Virus record (IMG/VR): IMGVR_UViG_3300047319_001004
Coordinates: 1-26,846 of that record
Direction: 5' to 3' (one strand)
From: a virus
DNA length: 26,846 bases
Part shown: positions 15,838 through 22,745 of the stretch, piece by piece
Layout: each line of letters starts with the position of its first letter
Numbering within the stretch: the first letter of the stretch is position 1
Made by a program: the position numbers and the translations under genes
Notes under the pieces: generated by a model
What the model was told of the DNA's origin: nothing
Seen by the model: only the letters and a program-made list of their open reading frames with translations
Database searches by the model: none

Positions 15838-16410
15838 ATGGCAAACACAGCGTCGGGGCGCAGTCGCGGTAGGACTGCGCGGGCCATCGAAACCTATCAG
15901 CCGGGAAACGTCGCGCTCGGCACGGCAACCGCCGTGCATGCGGCGGTGACGGATACGGGCGCGCAGCAAGTCATCACGACCGCCATCACCAGTCCTGATG
16001 TACCGCGCACGATCATCGCCACACCGGGCGGCACCACAGGGAATGTAACAGCTGTTAGTTGCATTGTGGCGGGTACGGACATCTCTGGCGCGGTACTGAC
16101 GGAGACATTGCCCGCTTTCGCGGCAGGCGCGGCAACGGCGAGGACGAGCGTGAACGCCTTTGCGACGGTGACGAGCATCACACAGCCCGCCATCGGCACG
16201 GCGGTAACGGTCTCGTACGGCACGACCGCACAACTCGGCATGCCGCAGCGCATGTCGCGCAACACCGTCCTCGCCGCCTATCTCGCTGGCGTCAAGGAGG
16301 CGACCCCACCCACGGTGACGACCCACGCCACGGATCGCTCCAAGACGCTGGCGCAACTGAATAGTGCGCTCAACGGCACTGCGGTCGTGATAGATTTTTA
16401 CGAGTCATGA
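15838..16410 (+). CDS. Capsid decoration-like or minor head protein
   Basis: This 190-residue protein directly follows the capsid gene apart from the inserted HNH cassette, where many phages encode a decoration or cement protein. It is rich in threonine, alanine and valine strands (TDTGAQQVITTAITSPDVPRTI, VSCIVAGTDISGAVLTETLPAF) and has the closing phrase LGMPQRMSRNTVLAAYLAG. I recall this pattern from unnamed head-module proteins of other phages. AAGGAG (about 15824-15829) before ATG 15838 sets the start. The role is inferred from position and composition, not from a recognised cement fold. Confidence 0.65.
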   Translation: MANTASGRSRGRTARAIETYQPGNVALGTATAVHAAVTDTGAQQVITTAITSPDVPRTIIATPGGTTGNVTAVSCIVAGTDISGAVLTETLPAFAAGAATARTSVNAFATVTSITQPAIGTAVTVSYGTTAQLGMPQRMSRNTVLAAYLAGVKEATPPTVTTHATDRSKTLAQLNSALNGTAVVIDFYES

Positions 16411-16796
16411 GTAGATTCGGTGACAAGTGGCGTGTGGAGTACCCGGAGAACACCGGGCCACGGCACGCGCCCGTGTCCCTTGAACCATCGGAACGAACGG
16501 AGGCACCCACGGTGGCAGACCCGAAAATGGTCCACGTTGACATGTACGGTAATGAGGTCTCAGAGAACGACCCGGCATCGCAGTCGAAGCACTTGCCGGC
16601 TGAGTTGAAGGCGCTCCGCAAGGGCGGGTTCTTCCCGAAGCAGGGAGACGATCCCGAAACCGATGCCGCTGCCGAGGCGGCGGAGGCGGAATCGGAAGGC
16701 ACGCCCGTCATGAACAGCGGTATACGCGCGCAGAACGCCGACGAAGACGCCGACGAGGAACCGCAGGCAAAGGGCACGCGAGGCACGAAGAAGTAA
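16407..16796 (+). CDS. Acidic, probably disordered head-module protein
   Basis: The protein has 129 residues. The first 75 or so hold some tryptophan/tyrosine and prolines (FGDKWRVEYPENTGP, VHVDMYGNEVSEND), while the rest is glutamate/alanine/aspartate-rich and ends in a basic cluster (TRGTKK). Its start overlaps the stop of the decoration-like gene (ATGA at 16407-16410), so the two are coupled. No domain is recognised. Such acidic proteins beside capsid genes can be scaffold remnants or head-tail joining factors, but nothing here decides it. Confidence 0.65.
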   Translation: MSRFGDKWRVEYPENTGPRHAPVSLEPSERTEAPTVADPKMVHVDMYGNEVSENDPASQSKHLPAELKALRKGGFFPKQGDDPETDAAAEAAEAESEGTPVMNSGIRAQNADEDADEEPQAKGTRGTKK

Positions 16797-16815
16797 CGGC
16801 AACGGAAGGGAGGGC

Positions 16816-17382
16816 GTGGTGTTGAATCTGGCTGATGCCCATGACGCAGTAGTGGATCTCGCAGAACCCACGCTCGACCCTGCCTTGACCGATGCGGAGA
16901 TTGACAGCGCCATCGTCCGTACCGCCGTGGCGTCGATCTGGTTGCCCGCCACGGCGTATACCGTGGGGCAGTTCGTTGTGCCGCCCGTGCCGATGGGGAG
17001 GCTGTTTATCTGCGTCCTCGCGGGTACGAGTGACACGACCGAACCGGCATGGCTGATTGCACCCGGCTACACAGGTCCGGTGAATCCCTATGCGGGCTAC
17101 TGGTGGGGGACGGGCACGCTGCCCTTCATTGAGAGCGTGCAGAACACGCCGTGGTACTGGGGACTTGCGGACGGCACGTGTGCGTGGCGTGACTATGGAG
17201 CGTTCGCGGGCGAGATTTACGATGTGCGCGCGGCCGCTTCGGAAGCGTGGCGGATGAAGGCTCGCAAGGCGGCAAATCGTTTTGATGTGAATATTCAGGG
17301 CGGCCCGAATGCGAGGCGGAGCCAGATATATGCATACTGCCTCCAGATGGCTCGGTCTCTACAACCCGTGCGGATTGTTTAG
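16816..17382 (+). CDS. Head-tail connector (HK97 gp6-like adaptor) with an inserted beta module
   Basis: The protein has 188 residues. The N-terminal part (about 1-40, LDPALTDAEIDSAIVRTAVASIW) and C-terminal part (about 140-188, VRAAASEAWRMKARKAANRFDV, QIYAYCLQMARSL) are the helices expected of an adaptor ring protein that sits under the portal. Between them (about 43-135) lies a segment built on TAYTVGQFVVP, GRLFICVLAGTSDTTEPAW, as in small surface or carbohydrate-binding-like modules of phage proteins. Starts GTG 16816, GTG 16819 and TTG 16822 are all possible after GGAAGGGAGGG. Its stop codon overlaps that of the antisense HNH gene by two bases. Confidence 0.72.
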   Translation: MVLNLADAHDAVVDLAEPTLDPALTDAEIDSAIVRTAVASIWLPATAYTVGQFVVPPVPMGRLFICVLAGTSDTTEPAWLIAPGYTGPVNPYAGYWWGTGTLPFIESVQNTPWYWGLADGTCAWRDYGAFAGEIYDVRAAASEAWRMKARKAANRFDVNIQGGPNARRSQIYAYCLQMARSLQPVRIV

Positions 17383-17945
17383 TCGATGTGTGACCAGTTG
17401 CGACGTGTGCAGATATGAGACACCGCCGATTCCCCGATTCCATATATCTTCGCTAGTTCGGCAAGCGTTGCGCCACTGATCTTAGCGAGGCGGATGGCAC
17501 GAACATCATCGGCGGTGACTTTGCTCTTGAATCGCTCACGATCTCGCGCTTCGTGCATATTCTGCGTCTGTGTTCCAAGGTGGAGGTGCGCAGGATTGAC
17601 GCAGATCTTATTGTCGCAGTCATGCAGCACTTGCTCGTCTTTTGGGATAGGGCCGTTCGCCATCTCCCATGAGACACAATGAGCACCCCGCATCCGCCCG
17701 CTGGCATAGATTGCGCCGTAGCCAACATTTCCGATGGTTCCTGTCCAAATCCAGCAGGGACCAAGTTCGGGGCGATGCAAAGGAGTTGGACCATCCTTGT
17801 CTACGCGAACCCAAAAGCGCGTGGGCAAGTTGTGCCGACTGAAGATGCCCGCGCATGAACGGGAACAGAAACGCTCCTGATCTTTTGTCGTTAGCGGCTT
17901 ATCGCATTGTTCGCAAACGCGGGGGGTGGTAGCCTGCTGAGGCAT
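17379..17945 (-). CDS. HNH endonuclease with N-terminal zinc ribbon and C-terminal HTH
   Basis: This 188-residue nuclease is on the minus strand. Residues 11-31 form a four-cysteine zinc ribbon (CEQC and CSRSC). The HNH core spans about 63-130 (CWIWTGTIGNVGYG, HDCDNKICVNPAHLHLGTQTQN), retaining the HNH histidines and asparagines. Residues 140-188 are an HTH ending NWSHID, the same ending as the HNH gene at 14955. AAGGAG eight bases before ATG 17945 (on its strand) is its ribosome-binding site. The HNH stop overlaps the connector stop, which suggests precise insertion at the gene end. Probably a homing endonuclease; its target site is unknown. Confidence 0.9.
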   Translation of the reverse strand: MPQQATTPRVCEQCDKPLTTKDQERFCSRSCAGIFSRHNLPTRFWVRVDKDGPTPLHRPELGPCWIWTGTIGNVGYGAIYASGRMRGAHCVSWEMANGPIPKDEQVLHDCDNKICVNPAHLHLGTQTQNMHEARDRERFKSKVTADDVRAIRLAKISGATLAELAKIYGIGESAVSHICTRRNWSHID

Positions 17946-18019
17946 CGAAGATTACTCCTTCGGTGTGTCGCCCCAACGCAGTTCACACCTGCCGAGGGGC
18001 ATTGCTAATTCACCCTTTC

Positions 18020-18048
18020 ATTCTACCAGTTTAGCGCATTGGAATCAA
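18020..18048 (-). promoter_or_regulatory. Candidate sigma70-like promoter for the HNH gene at 17379-17945
   Basis: On the minus strand TTGATT (18043-18048) and TAGAAT (18020-18025) are separated by 17 bp, and the start codon is 75 bp downstream. Confidence 0.5.
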
Positions 18049-18069
18049 GGAAATGGAGGGCTGGCATAG

Positions 18070-18435
18070 ATGGGTGGATTGACTACCGCTGACATGGCAG
18101 AACTGGCCACCCTTGACGCCCTTTTCATGCCGTCTACCTGTCAAATCGTCTCCACCGCTCCCGGCACCCAGAACCCTGACGGCAGTAGTGAACCGGGCAC
18201 GACGACCACCACGACCGTCGCATGCAGATTCGCGGATGGCATCCAGGCAGCGGAAGTGCTCGCGGCGATGCGGCTGACGGTGGAAGCCAACGCCATCCTC
18301 TCCGTGCCGCTCGGCACGGCGGCGACAGAAGCGGACACGGTGACATACGCGGGTGATAGTTGGGGCATTGTTGGGAGCAATCTCGGCGCGTCCTACGCCA
18401 CGTCATTGGTGCTCGCGATTCGATTGGTGAGGTGA
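18070..18435 (+). CDS. Head-closure / head-tail joining protein
   Basis: This 121-residue protein has the shape of small head-closure proteins (HK97 gp7 / SPP1 gp16-like group): an N-terminal helix, then PSTCQIVSTAPGTQNPDGS, a TTTTTTVACRFADG strand, and AILSVPLGTAATEADTVTY. It lies between the adaptor and the gp10-like gene, its usual place. It would form a ring closing the portal channel. GGAGGG at 18055-18060 supports ATG 18070; the upstream 124 bp hold the HNH promoter. Confidence 0.75.
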   Translation: MGGLTTADMAELATLDALFMPSTCQIVSTAPGTQNPDGSSEPGTTTTTTVACRFADGIQAAEVLAAMRLTVEANAILSVPLGTAATEADTVTYAGDSWGIVGSNLGASYATSLVLAIRLVR

Positions 18436-18438
18436 GCG

Positions 18439-18780
18439 ATGGCAGCATCACTCGACATCACCACCACCGTTGATACCGCGCAACTCGACGCCATGATCGC
18501 CCGCGTTGAGCACCTCGACGCCATCGTTGCGAAGTACGCCGCGCTCATCGAGGCTCGCGCCAAACAGTTGGTGCCCGTCCTCACGGGTGCGCTCCGTGAC
18601 TCGATCACGACGCATCTCGAAGGGCTCGCGGCGGAGATTGTCGCAGGCGAGGGGTTGGATTATGCTGCCATCATCGAATACGGTGGCTATAATCGCCCCG
18701 CGAAGCCATACATCAGGCCCGCCACCGAAGAGTACGTTGCCGCGTTCGTTGCCGAGATTTGGGCCGCGATGGGAGGCTGA
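18439..18780 (+). CDS. HK97 gp10-like tail completion protein
   Basis: The protein has 113 residues with the hallmark layout of this family: a helical N-terminal part, then VPVLTGALRDSITTHLEG, AAEIVAGEGLDYAAIIEYG and KPYIRPATEEYVAAF. These proteins help join or complete the tail at the head-tail interface. It starts three bases after the head-closure gene and its stop overlaps the start of the next gene, so the three are a tight translational unit. GAGGTGAG just before ATG 18439 is the ribosome-binding site. Confidence 0.85.
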   Translation: MAASLDITTTVDTAQLDAMIARVEHLDAIVAKYAALIEARAKQLVPVLTGALRDSITTHLEGLAAEIVAGEGLDYAAIIEYGGYNRPAKPYIRPATEEYVAAFVAEIWAAMGG

Positions 18781-19247
18781 TGATGCCGGTGCCAACGACC
18801 GTTGCTCGCGGAATCGAGACCCATCCCGTTCTCATCGCCATGCGGACCGCCCTCATCGCCAACACGACCATCGCGACCATGCTCGCGGTGCCAGCAACAA
18901 GCCCAACGCAGTATCGCATCTATCCTGGCGCGGATCTTGGGGGCGGTGCATTCCCGTTCATTGACTACCTCACCGTTTCCGATGTGACCGAGGGATCGTT
19001 TTCCCACGCCGGATTCAACGACCTCATCCAGTTCACGGCGCATGATAAATCAAGCAGCACGGCCAATGTCGTGACGCTCGCCACCGCAATCCTCGATGCG
19101 CTGATGAATACGCCGTGGAGTATTTCCGGGTGGGCACTCATCGGGAAGGGACGTGAGGGCGCACGATTGCTGCCGCCGGAACTCGTGAACGGTATCGCGT
19201 TTCAGAACTATCCCGTCACGATCCGGGTAGAGGCAATCAAGACGTAA
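18780..19247 (+). CDS. Tail terminator protein (DUF3168-like)
   Basis: This protein of about 155 residues matches the tail-terminator group in layout: an N-terminal helix (HPVLIAMRTALIANTTIATML), YRIYPGADLGGGAFPFIDYLTVSD, a histidine-containing strand (FSHAGFNDLIQFTAHDKS), and a helix followed by SGWALIGKGREG. Such proteins form the ring that caps the tail tube and fits the head. ATG 18780 overlaps the previous stop; ATG 18783 has better spacing from GGGAGG (18771-18776). Either start changes only one residue. Confidence 0.75.
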   Translation: MMPVPTTVARGIETHPVLIAMRTALIANTTIATMLAVPATSPTQYRIYPGADLGGGAFPFIDYLTVSDVTEGSFSHAGFNDLIQFTAHDKSSSTANVVTLATAILDALMNTPWSISGWALIGKGREGARLLPPELVNGIAFQNYPVTIRVEAIKT

Positions 19248-19258
19248 GGGGGGAAAAG

Positions 19259-19642
19259 ATGCTGCAAGCAATCTTCGGACGAAACAAGCGGCGCAAGGCG
19301 GAGACCGACGGACGAAACAAGCGGCGCACGGTGGAGATCGACGCCTTCTGGGACGGGGTGCGTGACAACTTCCACAGGGACGAGATGCGGAACTACCCTG
19401 TGATGTTTCGTAGGAATCATCGCGAACTCGCTGAAATGATCGCGGACCCAGAGAATGCGCCCGATCTGCCATTCTTGATCGCCTTGCATGACAGCCACGC
19501 GGTGTTGCTTGCGGAGATGGAATCGCAACTGCCGTGGACCTCAATCGACCAATGTGACGCCTTCGCATCGCGCTCCGAAGCCGAGACACGCGCGATTCTC
19601 GAACGGTTTCGCCCTGAAGAGGCAAAGGCGTTCCATTACTGA
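19259..19642 (+). CDS. Unknown charged protein with an 11-residue N-terminal duplication
   Basis: The protein has 127 residues and is helical and charged, and I do not recognise it. An 11-residue unit is repeated near the start (GRNKRRKAETD and GRNKRRTVEID), encoded by two 33-bp copies with 18 identical bases each (19277-19294 and 19310-19327). A GGGGGGAAAAG ribosome-binding site precedes ATG 19259. It lies between tail terminator and tail tube genes, where phages often keep small accessory genes. Confidence 0.65.
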   Translation: MLQAIFGRNKRRKAETDGRNKRRTVEIDAFWDGVRDNFHRDEMRNYPVMFRRNHRELAEMIADPENAPDLPFLIALHDSHAVLLAEMESQLPWTSIDQCDAFASRSEAETRAILERFRPEEAKAFHY

Positions 19643-19644
19643 TA

Positions 19645-19667
19645 ATGACCACACCATATCGGTTCGG
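19645..19667. repeat. Copy 1 of a 23-bp direct repeat encoding MTTPYRFG
   Basis: It reads ATGACCACACCATATCGGTT plus CGG and differs at two positions from 19926-19948. It begins just after the stop of the 19259-19642 gene. A ten-codon frame MTTPYRFGQE closes at TAG 19675-19677. Confidence 0.75.
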
Positions 19668-19686
19668 ACAAGAGTAGGGGGAAGCG

Positions 19687-19929
19687 ATGTCCCACCCATA
19701 TGCAGGGCTCAAATATTTCATTGACGCACCGGAGCTTCACAGAATGATCGATGGGAATCGCTCACCGCCAGAGATCGTCGGTTGGCTCATGACGAATCTG
19801 TCGGAAGATGCTCTACGCACTCTGGCCATGTTGTGGCGGCCACAGTGGCCCCGACCACTAACGCGACCGTTCTATTATCGCCCCCTCGCCTATTGGCGGG
19901 AGATTCCGTTTCACTCGTATCACAGATGA
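19687..19929 (+). CDS. Unknown small protein
   Basis: The protein has 80 residues and no recognised domain. The N-terminal half is helical (APELHRMIDGNRSPPEIVGWLM, SEDALRTLAMLW). The C-terminal part is rich in Arg, Pro, Tyr and Trp. AGGGGGAAG gives a good ribosome-binding site for ATG 19687, and aromatic content is normal for a real protein. The stop overlaps an ATG that begins the second MTPPYRFG repeat. Confidence 0.6.
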   Translation: MSHPYAGLKYFIDAPELHRMIDGNRSPPEIVGWLMTNLSEDALRTLAMLWRPQWPRPLTRPFYYRPLAYWREIPFHSYHR

Positions 19930-19948
19930 CCCCACCTTATCGGTTCGG
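19926..19948. repeat. Copy 2 of the 23-bp direct repeat (MTPPYRFG)
   Basis: It reads ATGACCCCACCTTATCGGTT plus CGG, with 21 of 23 bases identical to 19645-19667. Its ATG overlaps the stop of the preceding gene. Confidence 0.75.
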
Positions 19949-19994
19949 CTGGGTATCGCATGGGCGGTGCCTGTTACATGTACAGGAGGAACAG

Positions 19995-20156
19995 ATGCCA
20001 GAGGACACGAAGAAGGACGAGGCGAAAGCACCGACCGTCGATACCAAGGGCATGACGAAAGAGGAAGCGGTAGCCGCGAAAGAAGAGGCTCGCGCCGAGG
20101 CACAGCGGCAGTTGGCGCGGCGACTGGAGTACGGGCCGATCCGCGACCCAGAGTAG
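19995..20156 (+). CDS. Small charged helical protein, unknown
   Basis: The protein has 53 residues, rich in Glu, Lys, Ala and Arg (TKEEAVAAKEEARAEAQRQLARRLEYG), likely one long helix or coiled coil. AGGAGG at 19984-19989 five bases before ATG 19995 makes this the best start. The frame is open back to an ATG at 19926 that would add 23 residues beginning MTPPYRFG, but that start has no ribosome-binding site. Function is unknown. Confidence 0.6.
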   Translation: MPEDTKKDEAKAPTVDTKGMTKEEAVAAKEEARAEAQRQLARRLEYGPIRDPE

Positions 20157-20168
20157 GCGAGGCGCACG

Positions 20169-20696
20169 ATGGATGATGACGAATGGGCGCAGATTGTACG
20201 GGAACGGCGCATCTTCGTTGCCATGCAGGAGGCGAACGATCCCGCACTCAGCACGCCCGAAGTGCGGGCGGCGCATATTGATCTGCAAGAGCGGACCGCC
20301 GACTGGGTACGCAGGCGTGATGGTCTGCCAATACCCTCGCGCCCATTCAGCCGTCGTCCACCCCTCGCACCACAACCGAGTAGCATGCAGGTAGTCTGGG
20401 AGGACAAACCCGAACCGCCACGACCACCACGACCTCTGCTCCTCGATCCCGATACCCTTGAACGGGCGCGGTGTGCGGCAGACGGATACAGCGCATCAGA
20501 GAAGGCGCAGTACGCGCTGCGCTGTAAAAAGCTGCCGCAGGATGCCGTCTCGGTGATTCTGCGACGGCGCAGGCAAATCGAGGAGGATAATGACCTCCTG
20601 TGCGCCATCGCGGGCATCCGTGAGCCAGACATAGTCGCCGCGCTCGGTGCCGTGATTCCGTGGAAGATTCCGTCTGAGGAGGTGAGCCAGATGTGA
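20169..20696 (+). CDS. Unknown protein with a proline-rich middle
   Basis: The protein has 175 residues. The N-terminal (about 1-55) and C-terminal (about 90-175) parts are helical and charged. A proline-rich segment lies between (RPFSRRPPLAPQPS, EDKPEPPRPPRP). The two halves could be separate domains on a linker. GAGGCG lies about six bases before ATG 20169. It is followed within three bases by the stop of an antisense HNH gene. I do not recognise the family. Confidence 0.65.
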   Translation: MDDDEWAQIVRERRIFVAMQEANDPALSTPEVRAAHIDLQERTADWVRRRDGLPIPSRPFSRRPPLAPQPSSMQVVWEDKPEPPRPPRPLLLDPDTLERARCAADGYSASEKAQYALRCKKLPQDAVSVILRRRRQIEEDNDLLCAIAGIREPDIVAALGAVIPWKIPSEEVSQM

Positions 20697-20699
20697 ACG

Positions 20700-21464
20700 C
20701 TAGATATGTGTCCACGTTTTACGCTGAACCATCAGGCAGACCGAGGGGGCACTAATGCCATACTCGCGGCCAAGTGCCTTCATGGAGATGCCACCAGCCG
20801 CGTACCGTGCGCGTATGGCGATCACATCAGCATCGGTGATCTTGGCATGGCCGCACGCTTCACCTTGACGTGAGGCGAAGACACGCGGCTTGGCGGGCGG
20901 TGCGTCGGGGTCTTCGACATGCGCCCATCGCTTTCCACTGACGATCTGACCGATGACGGTTTGCTCGGTGCCCCACTCCTTCGCCAATATGAGTTGCGAG
21001 ATGTCGCCCTCAGCGTAACGGCGGCGGATGGCGATGATGTCTGCCTCGGTGAACTTGGCGGCCGGATTCTCTTCGCCGCGCTTCCCGATGATCGGAGATG
21101 CGCCGGGATTGCGATGCGTCCAGTGATCGTCGCCAAATGAATGCGCGACATAGACGGCGCGACCTTTGGCTATCTTATCGTCGGAGTTGTCTTTATCAGT
21201 GCCGAGGAAGAGATGTAGCGGGTTGACGCAGGGCGGCGTATCGCATGTGTGGCAGACCTTCATTCCATCAGGGATGGGGTCATAGACAGCCTCATAAACG
21301 ATGCGATGCGCTTTCCGAACCTGCCCGCCAAACCATGCAAAGGTGCCATAGCCCCAATCATCGGTTGAGGCTAGCCAGAGCCAGCAACCATCCGGGCCTT
21401 CGACTTCAACCTTTGCCCAGAAGCGGTTATTTCCATACGGGATCATGATACTATCGGGGAGCAT
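20700..21464 (-). CDS. HNH endonuclease with duplicated C-terminal HTH domains
   Basis: This 254-residue nuclease is on the minus strand. The HNH core spans about residues 14-103: FWAKVEVEGPDGCWLW, AHRIVYEAVYDPIPDGMKVCHTCDTPPCVNPLHLFLGT. Two homologous DNA-binding modules follow at about 136-183 (AKFTEADIIAIRRRYAEGDIS through KRWAHV) and 207-254 (AKITDADVIAIRARYAAGGIS through KTWTHI). The same module occurs once in the HNH at 14955. TAGGAGG five bases upstream sets the start at 21464. Its stop lies three bases from that of the rightward gene it faces. Likely a homing endonuclease; the duplicated module may lengthen target recognition. Confidence 0.9.
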   Translation of the reverse strand: MLPDSIMIPYGNNRFWAKVEVEGPDGCWLWLASTDDWGYGTFAWFGGQVRKAHRIVYEAVYDPIPDGMKVCHTCDTPPCVNPLHLFLGTDKDNSDDKIAKGRAVYVAHSFGDDHWTHRNPGASPIIGKRGEENPAAKFTEADIIAIRRRYAEGDISQLILAKEWGTEQTVIGQIVSGKRWAHVEDPDAPPAKPRVFASRQGEACGHAKITDADVIAIRARYAAGGISMKALGREYGISAPSVCLMVQRKTWTHI

Positions 21465-21493
21465 CGCAGCCTCCTAACGGCTTCGGTGTCATG

Positions 21494-21525
21494 CCCCCTA
21501 CTGTGTCGAGCAGTGAGGGGGTTTT
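21494..21525 (+). terminator. Candidate intrinsic terminator between the connector and tail blocks
   Basis: CCCCCT (21494-21499) plus ACTG (21500-21503) pair with CAGT (21511-21514) and AGGGGG (21516-21521), with one bulged G and a 7-nt loop, followed by TTTT. It would stop rightward transcription before the tail tube gene. The short U-tract makes it moderate. Confidence 0.5.
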
Positions 21526-21535
21526 CGCTATCCCG

Positions 21536-21564
21536 ATTATCGCAGGATTCCCTTGTCAGTGCAA
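21536..21564 (-). promoter_or_regulatory. Candidate promoter for the HNH gene at 20700-21464
   Basis: On the minus strand GATAAT (21536-21541) has TTGCAC (21559-21564) 17 bp upstream. The -10 matches five of six bases and the -35 three of six. Confidence 0.35.
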
Positions 21565-21793
21565 GGAAAAGGGGGCGTGCATGAGTGGGTGACACAAAGC
21601 GATTGTGGCTCGCTGTCCGGCGCGCCGTCCACATGATTGTCGCCGCCTTTGATACGTTCTTTGGCGTCACGAAGAACGACAACTGATCCGCCTCCCCGAA
21701 AGCCGCATCCGGCCATGCCGGACCCGCTAGAGGGTAGGGAGCCGTAGCCATTGTGGCCCCGCTCCTGTGATGTGAGTCATAGGAGTATCTAGT

Positions 21794-22480
21794 ATGGCAG
21801 AACTATTGCCGATCACAGGAACAGATGGGGCATTGGTACTTTTGAACGGCGCGCCAACACCAGTAACGGCACAGGCGGCGACCAACATCCTGGCGATCCC
21901 CGGCGGCACGCTGGCCTACCCGGCGCAACAGGTGTTTCAGACCGCGATACGCACGCACAAGATTTGGGACCCGCGTGTGACGCCCATCGTCTATAACGCC
22001 GCGACACCGCTGCCCAGCACGCAATATTTCGTGGACTGGGGCAACGGCCTGGTGGTGTTCTACACGCCGCTGACCGGCACACCGACAATCACCTTCGATT
22101 TCACGTACATTCCGACCGCGACGACGACCGATGTCGTGGCCCTGCCGCACACGTCAAACATCAACATGACGATGACAGGCAACAACATCCCGCTCGACGA
22201 GTACCGCACCCTCATCATCCCCGAAGCACGCGGCAAGATGCAGGGGACGTTCCAGTTCGACTGCTGGGCGTCCAGCACTTCGGTCGATCTCCTCGGTCTG
22301 ATGAAGTTGCGGAACTACTTCATCTTCGGCGCGTACGACAGCATCCAGGCGAACAGGCTCAATATTCTCTACGCAGACCTTACTGGTATCCCGAAAAATA
22401 TCCCCGTTAATGGCGGCATCGGCGGCACGATCACGGCGACCCTGAAGCAGTTGCCTTCCTTTGTGAATGAGGCGCTTTGA
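21794..22480 (+). CDS. Probable major tail tube protein
   Basis: This 228-residue protein is beta-rich and sits immediately before the tail assembly chaperones and tape measure, the standard place of the tail tube protein of siphoviruses. Strand phrases include QYFVDWGNGLVVFYTPLTGTP, TITFDFTYIPTATTTDV and RGKMQGTFQFDCWASS; the NGGIGGTITATLKQ ending is also tube-like. GGAG nine bases before ATG 21794 is the ribosome-binding site. It would stack as hexameric rings to make the tail tube. The assignment rests on order and fold impression; I cannot match a named family. Confidence 0.7.
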   Translation: MAELLPITGTDGALVLLNGAPTPVTAQAATNILAIPGGTLAYPAQQVFQTAIRTHKIWDPRVTPIVYNAATPLPSTQYFVDWGNGLVVFYTPLTGTPTITFDFTYIPTATTTDVVALPHTSNINMTMTGNNIPLDEYRTLIIPEARGKMQGTFQFDCWASSTSVDLLGLMKLRNYFIFGAYDSIQANRLNILYADLTGIPKNIPVNGGIGGTITATLKQLPSFVNEAL

Positions 22481-22495
22481 TCGCGTCTCGCAACG

Positions 22496-22723
22496 CTACG
22501 GCGACGGTGATGCATCCGCTATCCGTCGTCGGGCGCGCAACTTTGCGGCTGAGACGCGGAACGTTTCGCGTCTGACGAGCGCGCGGCACGGTTCGCAGTA
22601 ATGCGGCTGATCGGTGCGAAATCGTTTGCGGCGCACCATGGGTGTACCGCAGCGGTCACAGGTTGCGAGTTGCCCCCGTTCCCGCAGGATCGTCGCCATC
22701 TGCTCGGCAAGTGCATCGTCCAT
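22496..22723 (-). CDS. Small zinc-ribbon protein on the minus strand
   Basis: The protein has 75 residues with two CxxC pairs (Cys22/Cys25 in TCDRCG and Cys43/Cys46 in YCEPC), a classic four-cysteine zinc ribbon. A basic helical tail follows (RRETFRVSAAKLRARRR), suggesting nucleic-acid binding. I chose the ATG at 22723 because GGGAGG lies five bases upstream on the same strand, even though the frame stays open farther back. Five bases further upstream begins a promoter-like region. It ends 16 bp from the tail tube stop, convergent. A small regulator or HNH-like relic is possible, but no nuclease core is present. Confidence 0.65.
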   Translation of the reverse strand: MDDALAEQMATILRERGQLATCDRCGTPMVRRKRFRTDQPHYCEPCRALVRRETFRVSAAKLRARRRIADASPSP

Positions 22724-22745
22724 TGCATCCTCCCTATCGCTGCCG

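Larger units (their letters stand above)
21465..21793. other. Intergenic region between HNH gene and tail tube gene
   Basis: These 329 bp hold the leftward promoter candidate, the rightward terminator candidate, and at the right end the GGAG (21782-21785) ribosome-binding site of the tail tube gene. The stretch 21570-21770 contains a 102-codon minus frame and a glycine-rich alternative frame. Neither has a good start signal, and I see nothing convincing in it. A tail-gene promoter would be expected here, but I cannot point to one. Confidence 0.5.

Noticed and set aside
21443-21751. 102-codon minus-strand frame upstream of the third HNH gene
   Set aside because: It overlaps the HNH start, lacks a good start signal, and I cannot recognise any domain.
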